Shown piece by piece: positions 1 through 5,792 of a DNA stretch of 13,121 bases. Where the stretch lies: NCBI GenBank assembly GCA_964483375.1, contig CAZABJ010000068.1, positions 1 through 13,121 of the forward strand, written 5' to 3'. A program made the translations under genes and the position numbers. Below the pieces are notes generated by a model that ran no database searches, had not been told where the DNA came from, and saw nothing but the letters and a program-made list of their open reading frames with translations. This stretch comes from JAUIEH01 sp964483375 (GTDB lineage Bacteria; Pseudomonadota; Alphaproteobacteria; Caulobacterales; Maricaulaceae). The first letter of the stretch is position 1. Each line of letters begins with the position of its first letter.

Positions 1-2
1 AG

Positions 3-368
3 CGATGGCCTGATTTCAGTCCGCGCGAAGTCGCTTGCCGGGGGTCGGGGGAGTACTTCCACGACCCTGACAGTTTCGACGCCCTCCAGCGGATGCGGAC
101 CGCGCTCGGCGCGCCGGTGCGGGTGACGAGCGGTCATCGCTCCGCGCTGCACAATGCGTGTGTCGGCGGCGCGCCGGCGAGCGCCCATTTGCGCTTCGCC
201 GCGGATGTAGCCGTCGACAACCACGGGCGCGCAGCGCTGCTCGAAGCGGCCGAGGCCGCCGGCTTCACCAGTTTCGGCTTCTATCAAACCTTTCTTCACA
301 TGGACCGTCGGCCGGCTCGGCGCTGGTACGGGTCGCAGCGAGCAAGAGACCTATGGCAGACCTCGTAA
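3..368 (+). CDS. M15-family peptidoglycan peptidase (3' part, 5' end outside window)
   Basis: The frame is open from the left edge, so this is the C-terminal 121 residues of a longer or just-truncated protein. It resembles the Peptidase_M15_3 family: zinc D-Ala-D-Ala carboxypeptidases or L,D-endopeptidases that cut peptidoglycan stem peptides. Many serve as phage endolysins. Seen here: a WPDFSPREVACRGSGE start typical of the domain, the SGHRS segment at visible residues 43-47, the likely zinc ligands His62 and Asp68 in the AHLRFAADV stretch, and a FLHMD motif with His99 near the end. It has no signal peptide in the visible part. Its last codons overlap the following holin-like gene by 16 bp, which suggests a lysis pair. 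A housekeeping carboxypeptidase is the alternative, but the holin neighbour argues against it. Confidence 0.82.
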   Translation, partial: RWPDFSPREVACRGSGEYFHDPDSFDALQRMRTALGAPVRVTSGHRSALHNACVGGAPASAHLRFAADVAVDNHGRAALLEAAEAAGFTSFGFYQTFLHMDRRPARRWYGSQRARDLWQTS

Positions 369-871
369 CGTTAGGAGCCTCGGCGGTGTCGGGCGGGCTT
401 TTCGGCGTGTTCGGCACCGCGATAGGCCGCGTCGTCGGCGTGTTCGAACGCCGCGAAATCCACGCCCAAGAACGCGCGCGCTGGGCGCATGAATTGGCGC
501 TGCATGACATGAACTTGCGCGTGGCCGCGGCCGAGACCGAGCGCGAGCTTTCCGTTATCGCAGCACAGGGGTCTTACGAAGGCTTGTCCCAAAGCCTGCG
601 CGCCGAGGCGGGTCTCGCCAGCGGCTACAAATGGGTCGATGCGGTGCGCGCCTTGGTCCGCCCCGTGCTGACGCCGCTTCTGTGGGCCCTCTATCTGTTG
701 GTGTTTTTCGCCGTCGCCAACGGCAATGTCGAACGCTTCATCGCGCCTGACGCGGCGGATGAGCTGGTGAGTTACTTCATCGCCAACATCGCATTCGCGG
801 CGACGGCCGCCACCCTGTGGTGGTTCGGGGACCGCGCGCCCAAGCCCCCGGGCGTGGCCGCCCGGGGGTGA
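353..871 (+). CDS. Three-TM holin (GTA/phage holin family)
   Basis: This 172-residue protein resembles the 3TM holin family (PF11351-like) named for gene-transfer-agent release. Such holins permeabilise the inner membrane so that a muralytic enzyme can reach the wall. Seen here: a glycine-rich hydrophobic segment at residues 8-31, a charged, helical, probably cytoplasmic linker at 32-95, then WVDAVRALVRP at 94-104 leading into a membrane helix (about 104-123), and a last helix (about 136-158) ending in WWFGDR, a typical ending of the family. The ATG at 353 is chosen because the upstream in-frame extension reads only the shadow of the M15 gene. An AGAGA-like ribosome site precedes it by 4 bases. 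The last codons and stop lie in a perfect GC-rich hairpin. Confidence 0.8.
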   Translation: MADLVTLGASAVSGGLFGVFGTAIGRVVGVFERREIHAQERARWAHELALHDMNLRVAAAETERELSVIAAQGSYEGLSQSLRAEAGLASGYKWVDAVRALVRPVLTPLLWALYLLVFFAVANGNVERFIAPDAADELVSYFIANIAFAATAATLWWFGDRAPKPPGVAARG

Positions 872-927
872 AGCGTTTGCCGGTCCGCGAGCTTCGGCGA
901 TGGCCCAAAAGGTCTCGCCCGTCGGCG
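761..927. repeat. Duplicated segment, copy 1 (holin tail intact + hydrolase tail relic)
   Basis: These 167 bases recur in direct orientation at 1840-2005 with about ten mismatches and one single-base gap. Positions 800-871 match 1879-1950 perfectly over 72 bp. Copy 1 contains the genuine holin C-terminus (ELVSYF to the stop) and, beyond it on the minus strand, a relic of the 3' end of the hydrolase gene. The relic reads TGETFWAIAEA, then an extra base shifts the frame. An in-frame TAG lies just upstream of it, so it is not coding. Confidence 0.9.
845..868. terminator. Perfect GC-only hairpin over the holin stop
   Basis: CCCCCGGGC at 845-853 pairs with GCCCGGGGG at 860-868 across a six-base loop: nine pairs, all G-C. 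It covers the last codons of the holin. No T-run follows on either strand, so it is not a textbook intrinsic terminator. It may still stop or protect the transcript 3' end. The same hairpin is present unchanged at 1924-1947. Confidence 0.5.
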
Positions 928-1059
928 TGTCCTAATCGATCGCCCGAAGCTCGCTCTCCCCCTGCGGGCCCGCACGCCGCGTCCTGCCAAGAGCGAAGAT
1001 ATCGCCGCCGGCTCTTGCGCCCATGGTGACGCTGGACGCGCCTCCCCGCCTTGCGGCCT

Positions 1060-1081
1060 GCAATACTGACGCAATACTGAG
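1060..1081. repeat. Tandem 11-bp direct repeat upstream of EF-hand gene
   Basis: GCAATACTGAC at 1060-1070 is followed immediately by GCAATACTGAG at 1071-1081, two copies differing only in the last base. It lies about 106 bases upstream of the EF-hand gene start, where a regulator-binding site could sit. The spacing is one helical turn per copy. No function can be assigned from sequence. Confidence 0.6.
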
Positions 1082-1173
1082 CACATCACGGTGAAACACG
1101 CCTCTGGTCTTTGTAGCGCGGGGCGACGGGGCGCGCGCGGCGCGGAACGCTCAGCCCAAAACCCAAGACCGCC

Positions 1174-1180
1174 AAGGAGA
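1174..1180 (+). promoter_or_regulatory. Shine-Dalgarno site fixing the GTG start of the EF-hand gene
   Basis: AAGGAGA lies six bases before the GTG at 1187. It favours this start over the upstream in-frame GTG at 1091, whose extension is arginine-rich and would bury the signal peptide. Confidence 0.75.
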
Positions 1181-1186
1181 GCGCGA

Positions 1187-1738
1187 GTGTTTCTCAGAGT
1201 GTTCAGTTTCGCCGCCGCCGTTTTGACTGCGTCTTGCGCAAGCAATGCCGGCGGGAACGCCGGTGCGTCCGCCAATGTGGAAACGCTGCGGGAGTTGGCC
1301 GGACGTCAGATGGCCTCCCCTGTCGCGCTGTTGTTCGCCGGCATGGACCGCGACGGGGATGCGGTGATCGATAGGGCGGAAATCCGCGCGCAATTGGAGG
1401 CGCTTTATTCCGCCGGCGACGACGACGGCAGCGGCGGCATGGATGGGGTGGAGTTCCTCGATTGGTCGACGGCCTATCTGGGCGCGGGCCAAACCGTGCC
1501 GGGGCGGCTGCATTTCGACCGAAACCAGGATGCGAGCATCTCCTTTGAGGAGTTTGAGCGAGCGCTGCTGACCCTCAGCGAGGATCTCGACCAAAATGAC
1601 GACGGCCGCCTGGTTCGCGCGGAAATGCTCTTCACCGTCAGCGGCCTTGGAATCGATAGCAATGCCATGCGCGCCGAAATGCAGGCGGAAATGCGTCGGC
1701 GCGCGCAACAGATGTGCCGCGGCGGCCGCGGCATGTGA
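1187..1738 (+). CDS. Four-EF-hand calcium-binding lipoprotein
   Basis: A 183-residue protein starting at GTG behind a strong ribosome site. The N-terminus has a short hydrophobic signal ending in LTASC, a near-consensus lipobox with Cys17. It is therefore probably lipid-anchored to a membrane and faces the periplasm. Four 12-residue EF-hand loops can be read: residues 54-65 (DRDGDAVIDRAE), 78-89 (DDDGSGGMDGVE), 111-122 (DRNQDASISFEE) and 135-146 (DQNDDGRLVRAE). All keep acidic residues at loop positions 1 and 12, so calcium binding looks feasible at each, although positions 3-6 vary. The tail is a basic, methionine-rich helix with one Cys. Partner and function are unknown; it may buffer or sense calcium. 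It sits between two copies of a duplicated segment, so it may have arrived with that rearrangement. Confidence 0.8.
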   Translation: MFLRVFSFAAAVLTASCASNAGGNAGASANVETLRELAGRQMASPVALLFAGMDRDGDAVIDRAEIRAQLEALYSAGDDDGSGGMDGVEFLDWSTAYLGAGQTVPGRLHFDRNQDASISFEEFERALLTLSEDLDQNDDGRLVRAEMLFTVSGLGIDSNAMRAEMQAEMRRRAQQMCRGGRGM

Positions 1739-1839
1739 ACGCCGCCCGTCCCCTTGGCGCCCGGCGTTTTCGAAGGTCGGCGCAGCTGGGTCGGCGCGCG
1801 GGAATACCGGCGGGTCGTCGTGGTCTCCGCGCCGCTGGC

Positions 1840-1950
1840 GAGCTGGTGCGTTGCTTCATCGCCGACATTGCATCCGCTGCGACGGCCGCCACCCTGTGGT
1901 GGTTCGGGGACCGCGCGCCCAAGCCCCCGGGCGTGGCCGCCCGGGGGTGA
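1840..1950 (+). pseudogene. Relic of holin 3' end
   Basis: The 36 codons before the TGA at 1948 match the last residues of the holin at 353-871 with a few substitutions; the final 23 or so are identical. The open frame continues upstream into sequence unrelated to holins, with no membrane segments there and no ribosome site. It is best read as a non-functional copy of the gene end. Confidence 0.75.
1924..1947. terminator. Second copy of GC-only hairpin, between EF-hand and hydrolase genes
   Basis: CCCCCGGGC at 1924-1932 pairs with GCCCGGGGG at 1939-1947. It lies between the plus-strand EF-hand gene and the 3' end of the minus-strand hydrolase, eight bases beyond the hydrolase stop, so it could end both convergent transcripts. 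There is no T-run on either side, so termination is inferred from position only. Confidence 0.45.
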
Positions 1951-1955
1951 GGCGT

Positions 1956-3830
1956 TTACCGATCCGCGGCTTCGGCGATGGCCCAATAGGTCTCGCCCGT
2001 CGGCGCGGCGCGCTCCTCAAGCGGGGTGCGTGTCCGTTCCGGCGGAGCTGAACCGGTCGCCAACAGTTCCGCCACGTCATCCAGGATCGACTGTTGGTCA
2101 GAGATGTAATCGTGACCGATGTCGAAAATCTCCGTCCGGACCGCCGTCGCGTCGATGGAATCAAGACCGTTCACGACCACAATGCCGTCTTCGCCGATGC
2201 CGCCGGCGCGCGCATAACCGCCGTTCCAACGCCGAGACGCTTCAAGCGCCTGGTCTTGGTCGGAGGCGTAGAGCGTGAACCGCTCGCCCACAGTGAGAAT
2301 GCGCGAGGCGATGTCCATAAACACCTGACGGTCGATGTCCGGCGCGGCGAGAATGATTTGCTCGAACAGCGCGGCGTCGGAGCGCGGGGCGAGCCGCTCC
2401 AAGGCCTGAACAAGCGCCCGGCTGCCCATGGAATGGGCGATGACGTGGATGCGTTCTGCGCCGGTCTCTTCGGCCACCCGCTCTAAGAAAGCCTCCAAAC
2501 GCGGCGCCGTGCGGTCGACCGCAACCGCATCGCGATTATAGGCGAGCGGAGTGGCTTCCCCGCGCGAAGCCCAGAGATAGGCGATGGGCGCGCCGTCGAA
2601 GTTCAGGTCGTGGTGAAGCTGGGCGGTCCGACGCAGGCCGTCCTCATAGCTTGTATTGAAGCCGTGAACGAACACGAACGCCTGCCGAGCTTGGCTGTTC
2701 TGAACCATTTCGCGCACATCGGAGAAGAAATCGTCCGCGGCGCGCAGCTCTAAGGATTGGAACATCACGTGCCGCTCGGGGTCGGCGACGAACTCGAAGC
2801 GCCACCAGGCCGGGCTTTCCAGCTCTCCGCGCACATGGTTCGGTGGGATCGACACGCTGGCGACGCCATAGGCGAGATCATCGCCGGCTTCATCGGTGAA
2901 GCGCGTTTCCCCGTCGCGCCGTTCATAGGCGCGGTCGGCGCCGAAAAACACTTCGACGACGTGGTAATTCGCATCCTCGGCCGCATTCTCGTCACCCGGC
3001 GACATCGCAGCTTCTGGCAGCCGGATGATGCTGCGCGCGGCCACGCCCGTGCGCAGCTCCGCGGACGGCAGGTCGGGGCTGGTGAAGCGGAACCGAGATT
3101 GGGCGATGCGGCCGGCGACCCAAACGCGCCGCTCCCGGTCGGTCTGGGAACTCACCGTGCGGCGCAGCCGCGAGACGGCGTCGCGAAACACGGTTTCCTC
3201 GCTTGCGACCAGCTCTGCGAAGGCTTGGGCGAACACCGAAACGCCGTCGCTGCGGCCTGGCGGGGTTTCCTGCGGATATTCGGAGAAGATGATCATCCCG
3301 CCGTCGGGGCGGTCGAATGTGGCGACGCCCCGGTCTAGGCCGAGCCGTTGGGCGGCGGCGACCGGGCTTGAGGCGTCAATGACGATGAAGTTCGGGGCGT
3401 TGGCCGCCTCTTGCATTTGCTCCACGATCAGGTCGGCGGGCAGGCCGGTCGCGGCGACTTCGATGGGATCGCCCATGCGTGCGTCTTCGCCCAGCAAGAA
3501 GGTCCGCCCGTCCACCTGCGCGGCGTGGCCGACGAAATAGAACACGCCCACGGCGTCTTCACCGGTCAACGCGAGGTTCTCGCCGAGCCAAAACGCGGCG
3601 CGGCGAATGTCGCCCTGGTCGGCGTTTTCAAAGGTTTGCACAGCGAAACCCGCCGCCTCGAGCGCGGCGGCGACATGGGCGAGGTCCGCGCTCGCGCCGG
3701 CCACGTCGCCCAAGCTGTCGGCGTAGTCCTCCGCGGCGACGATCGCGGCGAAACGGTCGTCGCTGACGGCCGCGGCGGCGAGAAAAAACGAAAACACGGT
3801 CGCGACAAACGCGGAAGCGATGCGGCGCAT
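1956..3830 (-). CDS. Exported caspase-like / DUF900 alpha-beta hydrolase fusion
   Basis: A 624-residue protein with two recognisable parts. Residues 1-22 form a signal peptide (MRRIASAF then a hydrophobic core, LAAAAVS), so the protein is probably periplasmic or secreted. Residues about 25-245 look like a peptidase C14 (caspase/metacaspase) fold: YFVGHA at 98-103 carries the catalytic His102. The expected DAC(R) motif, however, reads D152-A-S-S, with Ser154 in place of the nucleophilic Cys, so cysteine protease activity is doubtful. Residues about 290-595 match the DUF900 alpha/beta hydrolase family: oxyanion-type HGFN at 389-392, nucleophile elbow HSMG with Ser467, a likely acid at Asp498 or Asp524, and His573 in GHDY. 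Substrate is unknown; lipase, esterase or peptidase are all possible. The start at 3830 is preferred to the ATG at 3887 because it places the signal peptide at the N-terminus, with GAGGGG six bases upstream. The 3' end lies in a duplicated segment. Confidence 0.8.
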   Translation of the reverse strand: MRRIASAFVATVFSFFLAAAAVSDDRFAAIVAAEDYADSLGDVAGASADLAHVAAALEAAGFAVQTFENADQGDIRRAAFWLGENLALTGEDAVGVFYFVGHAAQVDGRTFLLGEDARMGDPIEVAATGLPADLIVEQMQEAANAPNFIVIDASSPVAAAQRLGLDRGVATFDRPDGGMIIFSEYPQETPPGRSDGVSVFAQAFAELVASEETVFRDAVSRLRRTVSSQTDRERRVWVAGRIAQSRFRFTSPDLPSAELRTGVAARSIIRLPEAAMSPGDENAAEDANYHVVEVFFGADRAYERRDGETRFTDEAGDDLAYGVASVSIPPNHVRGELESPAWWRFEFVADPERHVMFQSLELRAADDFFSDVREMVQNSQARQAFVFVHGFNTSYEDGLRRTAQLHHDLNFDGAPIAYLWASRGEATPLAYNRDAVAVDRTAPRLEAFLERVAEETGAERIHVIAHSMGSRALVQALERLAPRSDAALFEQIILAAPDIDRQVFMDIASRILTVGERFTLYASDQDQALEASRRWNGGYARAGGIGEDGIVVVNGLDSIDATAVRTEIFDIGHDYISDQQSILDDVAELLATGSAPPERTRTPLEERAAPTGETYWAIAEAADR

Positions 3831-4067
3831 GGCCAACCCCTCACCAGCTCGAGACCCGGCCAACCGCCGGTGATTCTGCAATGACATAGTGCAAGCTCCG
3901 GGCGGGTTTAAGGCAAGGCTGAGGCCGCTTGCAGGTCATCGGCTGCGACGGAGGCGAAAACCGGCCGAAGCCGACGCGCGCGCACAGCGATGGCCGGGCG
4001 GGGTTGAGAGGAAAGGACGGCGTTTCAGCCTTGTCGCGGTCGCAAGGCGTCCTGCTGAGGAGGAGAC
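3831..4067. other. Intergenic between hydrolase and tRNA-Thr
   Basis: This 237-base stretch holds the hydrolase upstream region, including an alternative in-frame ATG at 3887 that would add 19 non-hydrophobic residues, and a hairpin just downstream of the tRNA on the minus strand. I see no gene in it. The hydrolase could be co-transcribed from the tRNA promoter or have its own promoter here; none is clear. Confidence 0.5.
4010..4052 (-). terminator. Possible terminator downstream of tRNA-Thr
   Basis: Reading leftward from the tRNA, CGTCC/GGACG arms (4048-4052 with 4015-4019) enclose an inner stem, GCCTTG/CAAGGC (4028-4033 with 4043-4048, sharing one base). A short TTTC follows on the minus strand. 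The stem has an internal bulge and the T-run is short, so this is a weak candidate. Confidence 0.35.
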
Positions 4068-4142
4068 TGGTGCCGCTAGTGTGAATTGAACACACGACCT
4101 CACCCTTACCAAGGGTGCGCTCTACCCCTGAGCTATAGCGGC
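4068..4142 (-). tRNA. tRNA-Thr (anticodon GGT), CCA encoded
   Basis: On the minus strand the sequence folds as a full cloverleaf. The acceptor GCCGCTA pairs with TAGCGGC. The D-arm is GCTC-AGGGGTA-GAGC. The anticodon arm is CACCC-TTGGTAA-GGGTG, giving anticodon GGT for threonine ACC/ACU codons. The T-arm is GTGTG-TTCAATT-CACAC. Without CCA the length is 72 bases; the discriminator A is at 4071 and CCA is encoded at 4070-4068. The extra loop is the usual five bases. Every stem is fully paired, so the gene looks functional. Confidence 0.97.
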
Positions 4143-4159
4143 GCCGGGGGCAAACAGGG

Positions 4160-4188
4160 CCTATACAGCGCGCTTGGCGTGAAGAAAA
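4160..4188 (-). promoter_or_regulatory. Candidate promoter for tRNA-Thr
   Basis: On the minus strand TTTTCT (4188-4183) and TATAGG (4165-4160) are separated by 17 bases. A GC-rich stretch follows, as in the discriminator of stable-RNA promoters, and the tRNA 5' end is 18 bases beyond the -10 box. Both boxes are imperfect, so this is a guess from spacing and position. Confidence 0.3.
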
Positions 4189-4276
4189 CCCTCACAGTTT
4201 GCGCAGATGCGGTTTGCTTCGGCGCGTTCCCGCTCATAGCGTGCGCGGCTGCTGGGAAGTTGAGGCGCGCGATCCT

Positions 4277-4432
4277 ATGTCCGACAAATCCAAGCGCGAG
4301 GCCAAGGCCGGCGAGACGACCCGGGAGCAGCGGCTGAAAGCGGCGTTGCGGGCGAACCTCCGTCGGCGGAAAGCCGCGCCAGCGGATGCGGCGGGCCAGA
4401 CGTCTGAGGACAAAGACAGCGATCGTTCATAA
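4277..4432 (+). CDS. Small basic conserved protein upstream of murA
   Basis: A 51-residue, strongly charged protein. The core RLKAALRANLRRRKAA at residues 19-34 looks like a short amphipathic, arginine/lysine-rich helix, flanked by polar tails. Small proteins with this kind of LKAALRANLRRRK core are common just upstream of murA in alphaproteobacteria, but I know no assigned function. The ATG at 4277 is chosen because it gives the conserved-looking N-terminus MSDKSKREAK; the frame extends further upstream through less typical sequence. The ribosome site is weak (GAGG about ten bases upstream). It ends 51 bases before murA and may share its transcript. It has no signal peptide or membrane segment. 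Confidence 0.65.
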   Translation: MSDKSKREAKAGETTREQRLKAALRANLRRRKAAPADAAGQTSEDKDSDRS

Positions 4433-4483
4433 CAAGGCGCTATCACGCCTCGCTCCCGCCGTAATCGAGGGTAGGCTTCGCCC

Positions 4484-5746
4484 ATGGATCAGATACGCAT
4501 TGAAGGCGGCGCGCGGTTGAACGGCGATATCGCCATCTCCGGCGCCAAAAATTCCGCCATCAAACTCATGGCGGCTGCGCTTTTGACCGACGAGCCGGTC
4601 CTTCTCGAAAACATGCCGCGCTTGGCCGACACGCGTTTCATGGCGCATTTGCTGGCGCATCTGGGCGTTGAGGTGCGCGAGGAGCAGGGCGCGAAGCTGC
4701 GCATTCACGCGCGTGAGCTTTCCTCCACCACCGCGCCCTATGACCTCGTCCGAAAAATGCGTGCGACGTTCAACGTCTTGGGGCCGCTCCTCGCCCGGGA
4801 AGGCAAGGCGCGGGTGTCCTTGCCCGGCGGGTGCGCCATCGGGGCCCGACCGGTCGATCTCCACCTGCAAGCGCTCAAGGCGCTGGGCGCGGATATCGAG
4901 CTCGAAGAAGGCTATGTGAACGCCATTGCGCCTGAGGGGCTCCGGGGCGGGTCGATTACGTTTCCGTTCGTCAGCGTCGGCGCCACCGAGCACGCTATGC
5001 TCGCCGCAGCGCGCGCCAAAGGCGTCACAACGCTCGAAAACGCTGCGTGTGAGCCAGAAATCGGGGACCTCGCCGATTTCCTCAACGCGTTGGGCGCGAA
5101 GGTGACCGGCGCGGGCGGGCCGACCATCCGGATTGAAGGCGGAGAGCGGTTGAAAGGCGTGTCTCACGCCGTGGTGTCCGACCGCATCGAAACCGGCACT
5201 TACGCCATCGCCGTGGCGGCGACGGGCGGGGAAGTCACCCTCGCAGGCGCCCGGCGGGAGCACAACGCCGCGCTGTGGGCCCTGCTGGAGGCGGCGGGCG
5301 CGGCGGTGGAGACCGTCAACGCCGGCGTGCGGGTGGCGCGCAACGGCCGTCGCTGCCAGGCCATGGATGTGGACACCGCGCCCTATCCGGGGTTCCCCAC
5401 TGACCTCCAAGCGCAGTTCATGGCGTTGATGGCCACCGCCGAGGGGGCGTCCGTCATTCGCGAAAACATCTTCGAAAACAGGTTTATGCATGCGCCCGAG
5501 CTTGCGCGCATGGGGGCCGACATCTCGGTGCATGGACGTGAAGCGATCGTCCGCGGCGTGCCCCGCCTCACAGGCGCTGAAGTTATGGCGACCGATCTGC
5601 GCGCGTCGGTGTCGTTGGTGGTGGCAGGTCTTGCCGCGGAAGGCGCGACGACGGTGAACCGCGTCTACCATCTCGACCGGGGCTTTGAGCGCTTGGAGGA
5701 GAAACTGTCCGGCTGCGGCGCTCAGATCGCGCGCGTCGCGGCTTGA
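4484..5746 (+). CDS. murA: UDP-N-acetylglucosamine 1-carboxyvinyltransferase
   Basis: MurA transfers the enolpyruvyl group of phosphoenolpyruvate to UDP-GlcNAc, the first committed step of peptidoglycan precursor synthesis in the cytoplasm. The 420-residue length is normal. Seen here: SGAKNSAIKLMAAALL with Lys22 and Asn23, the PEP-site loop LPGGCAIGARPVDLH with Cys117 (the residue alkylated by fosfomycin), Asp307 in FPTDLQAQFMALM and Arg399 in YHLDRGFERLEEKL. The Cys form, rather than the Asp variant, predicts fosfomycin sensitivity at target level. The start is ATG at 4484 with AGG-type ribosome sites upstream. hisD begins 46 bases after the stop. Many alphaproteobacteria have a DUF2948 gene in this gap; here there is no room for one. 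Confidence 0.97.
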   Translation: MDQIRIEGGARLNGDIAISGAKNSAIKLMAAALLTDEPVLLENMPRLADTRFMAHLLAHLGVEVREEQGAKLRIHARELSSTTAPYDLVRKMRATFNVLGPLLAREGKARVSLPGGCAIGARPVDLHLQALKALGADIELEEGYVNAIAPEGLRGGSITFPFVSVGATEHAMLAAARAKGVTTLENAACEPEIGDLADFLNALGAKVTGAGGPTIRIEGGERLKGVSHAVVSDRIETGTYAIAVAATGGEVTLAGARREHNAALWALLEAAGAAVETVNAGVRVARNGRRCQAMDVDTAPYPGFPTDLQAQFMALMATAEGASVIRENIFENRFMHAPELARMGADISVHGREAIVRGVPRLTGAEVMATDLRASVSLVVAGLAAEGATTVNRVYHLDRGFERLEEKLSGCGAQIARVAA

Positions 5747-5792
5747 GAGAGGCCGCCCCGCACGCGCCATGCGTTGATCTTCGCGGCGCAGC

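Larger units (their letters stand above)
872..1186. other. Intergenic: hydrolase-tail relic, inverted repeat and 11-bp tandem repeat
   Basis: About 315 bases without a supported gene. It begins with the relic of the hydrolase 3' end (to 927). It then holds an inverted repeat, CAAGAGC at 988-994 and GCTCTTG at 1011-1017, and a tandem 11-bp repeat at 1060-1081. The rest shows only the ribosome site of the EF-hand gene. Open frames here on both strands are shadows of the duplicated segment and lack ribosome sites. Confidence 0.6.
1840..2005. repeat. Duplicated segment, copy 2 (holin tail relic + hydrolase tail intact)
   Basis: This is the direct repeat of 761-927. On the plus strand it still reads a holin C-terminus, GELVRCFIADIASAATAAT then LWWFGDR, but nothing upstream in that frame resembles a holin, so this is a detached 3' relic. 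On the minus strand it carries the genuine C-terminus and stop of the hydrolase gene. Relative to copy 1 it lacks one base near 1968. It includes the unchanged hairpin at 1924-1947. Confidence 0.9.

Noticed and set aside
772..1275. Minus-strand open frame spanning the first repeat copy
   Set aside because: Its similarity to a minus-strand frame near 1856-2164 comes only from the duplicated DNA, read out of frame with both the holin and the hydrolase.
353..3830. A dedicated cell-suicide system made of caspase-like protein, holin and calcium sensor
   Set aside because: The caspase-like domain lacks its catalytic Cys, the hydrolase is on the opposite strand with no shared promoter, and neighbourhood alone does not support a joint system.
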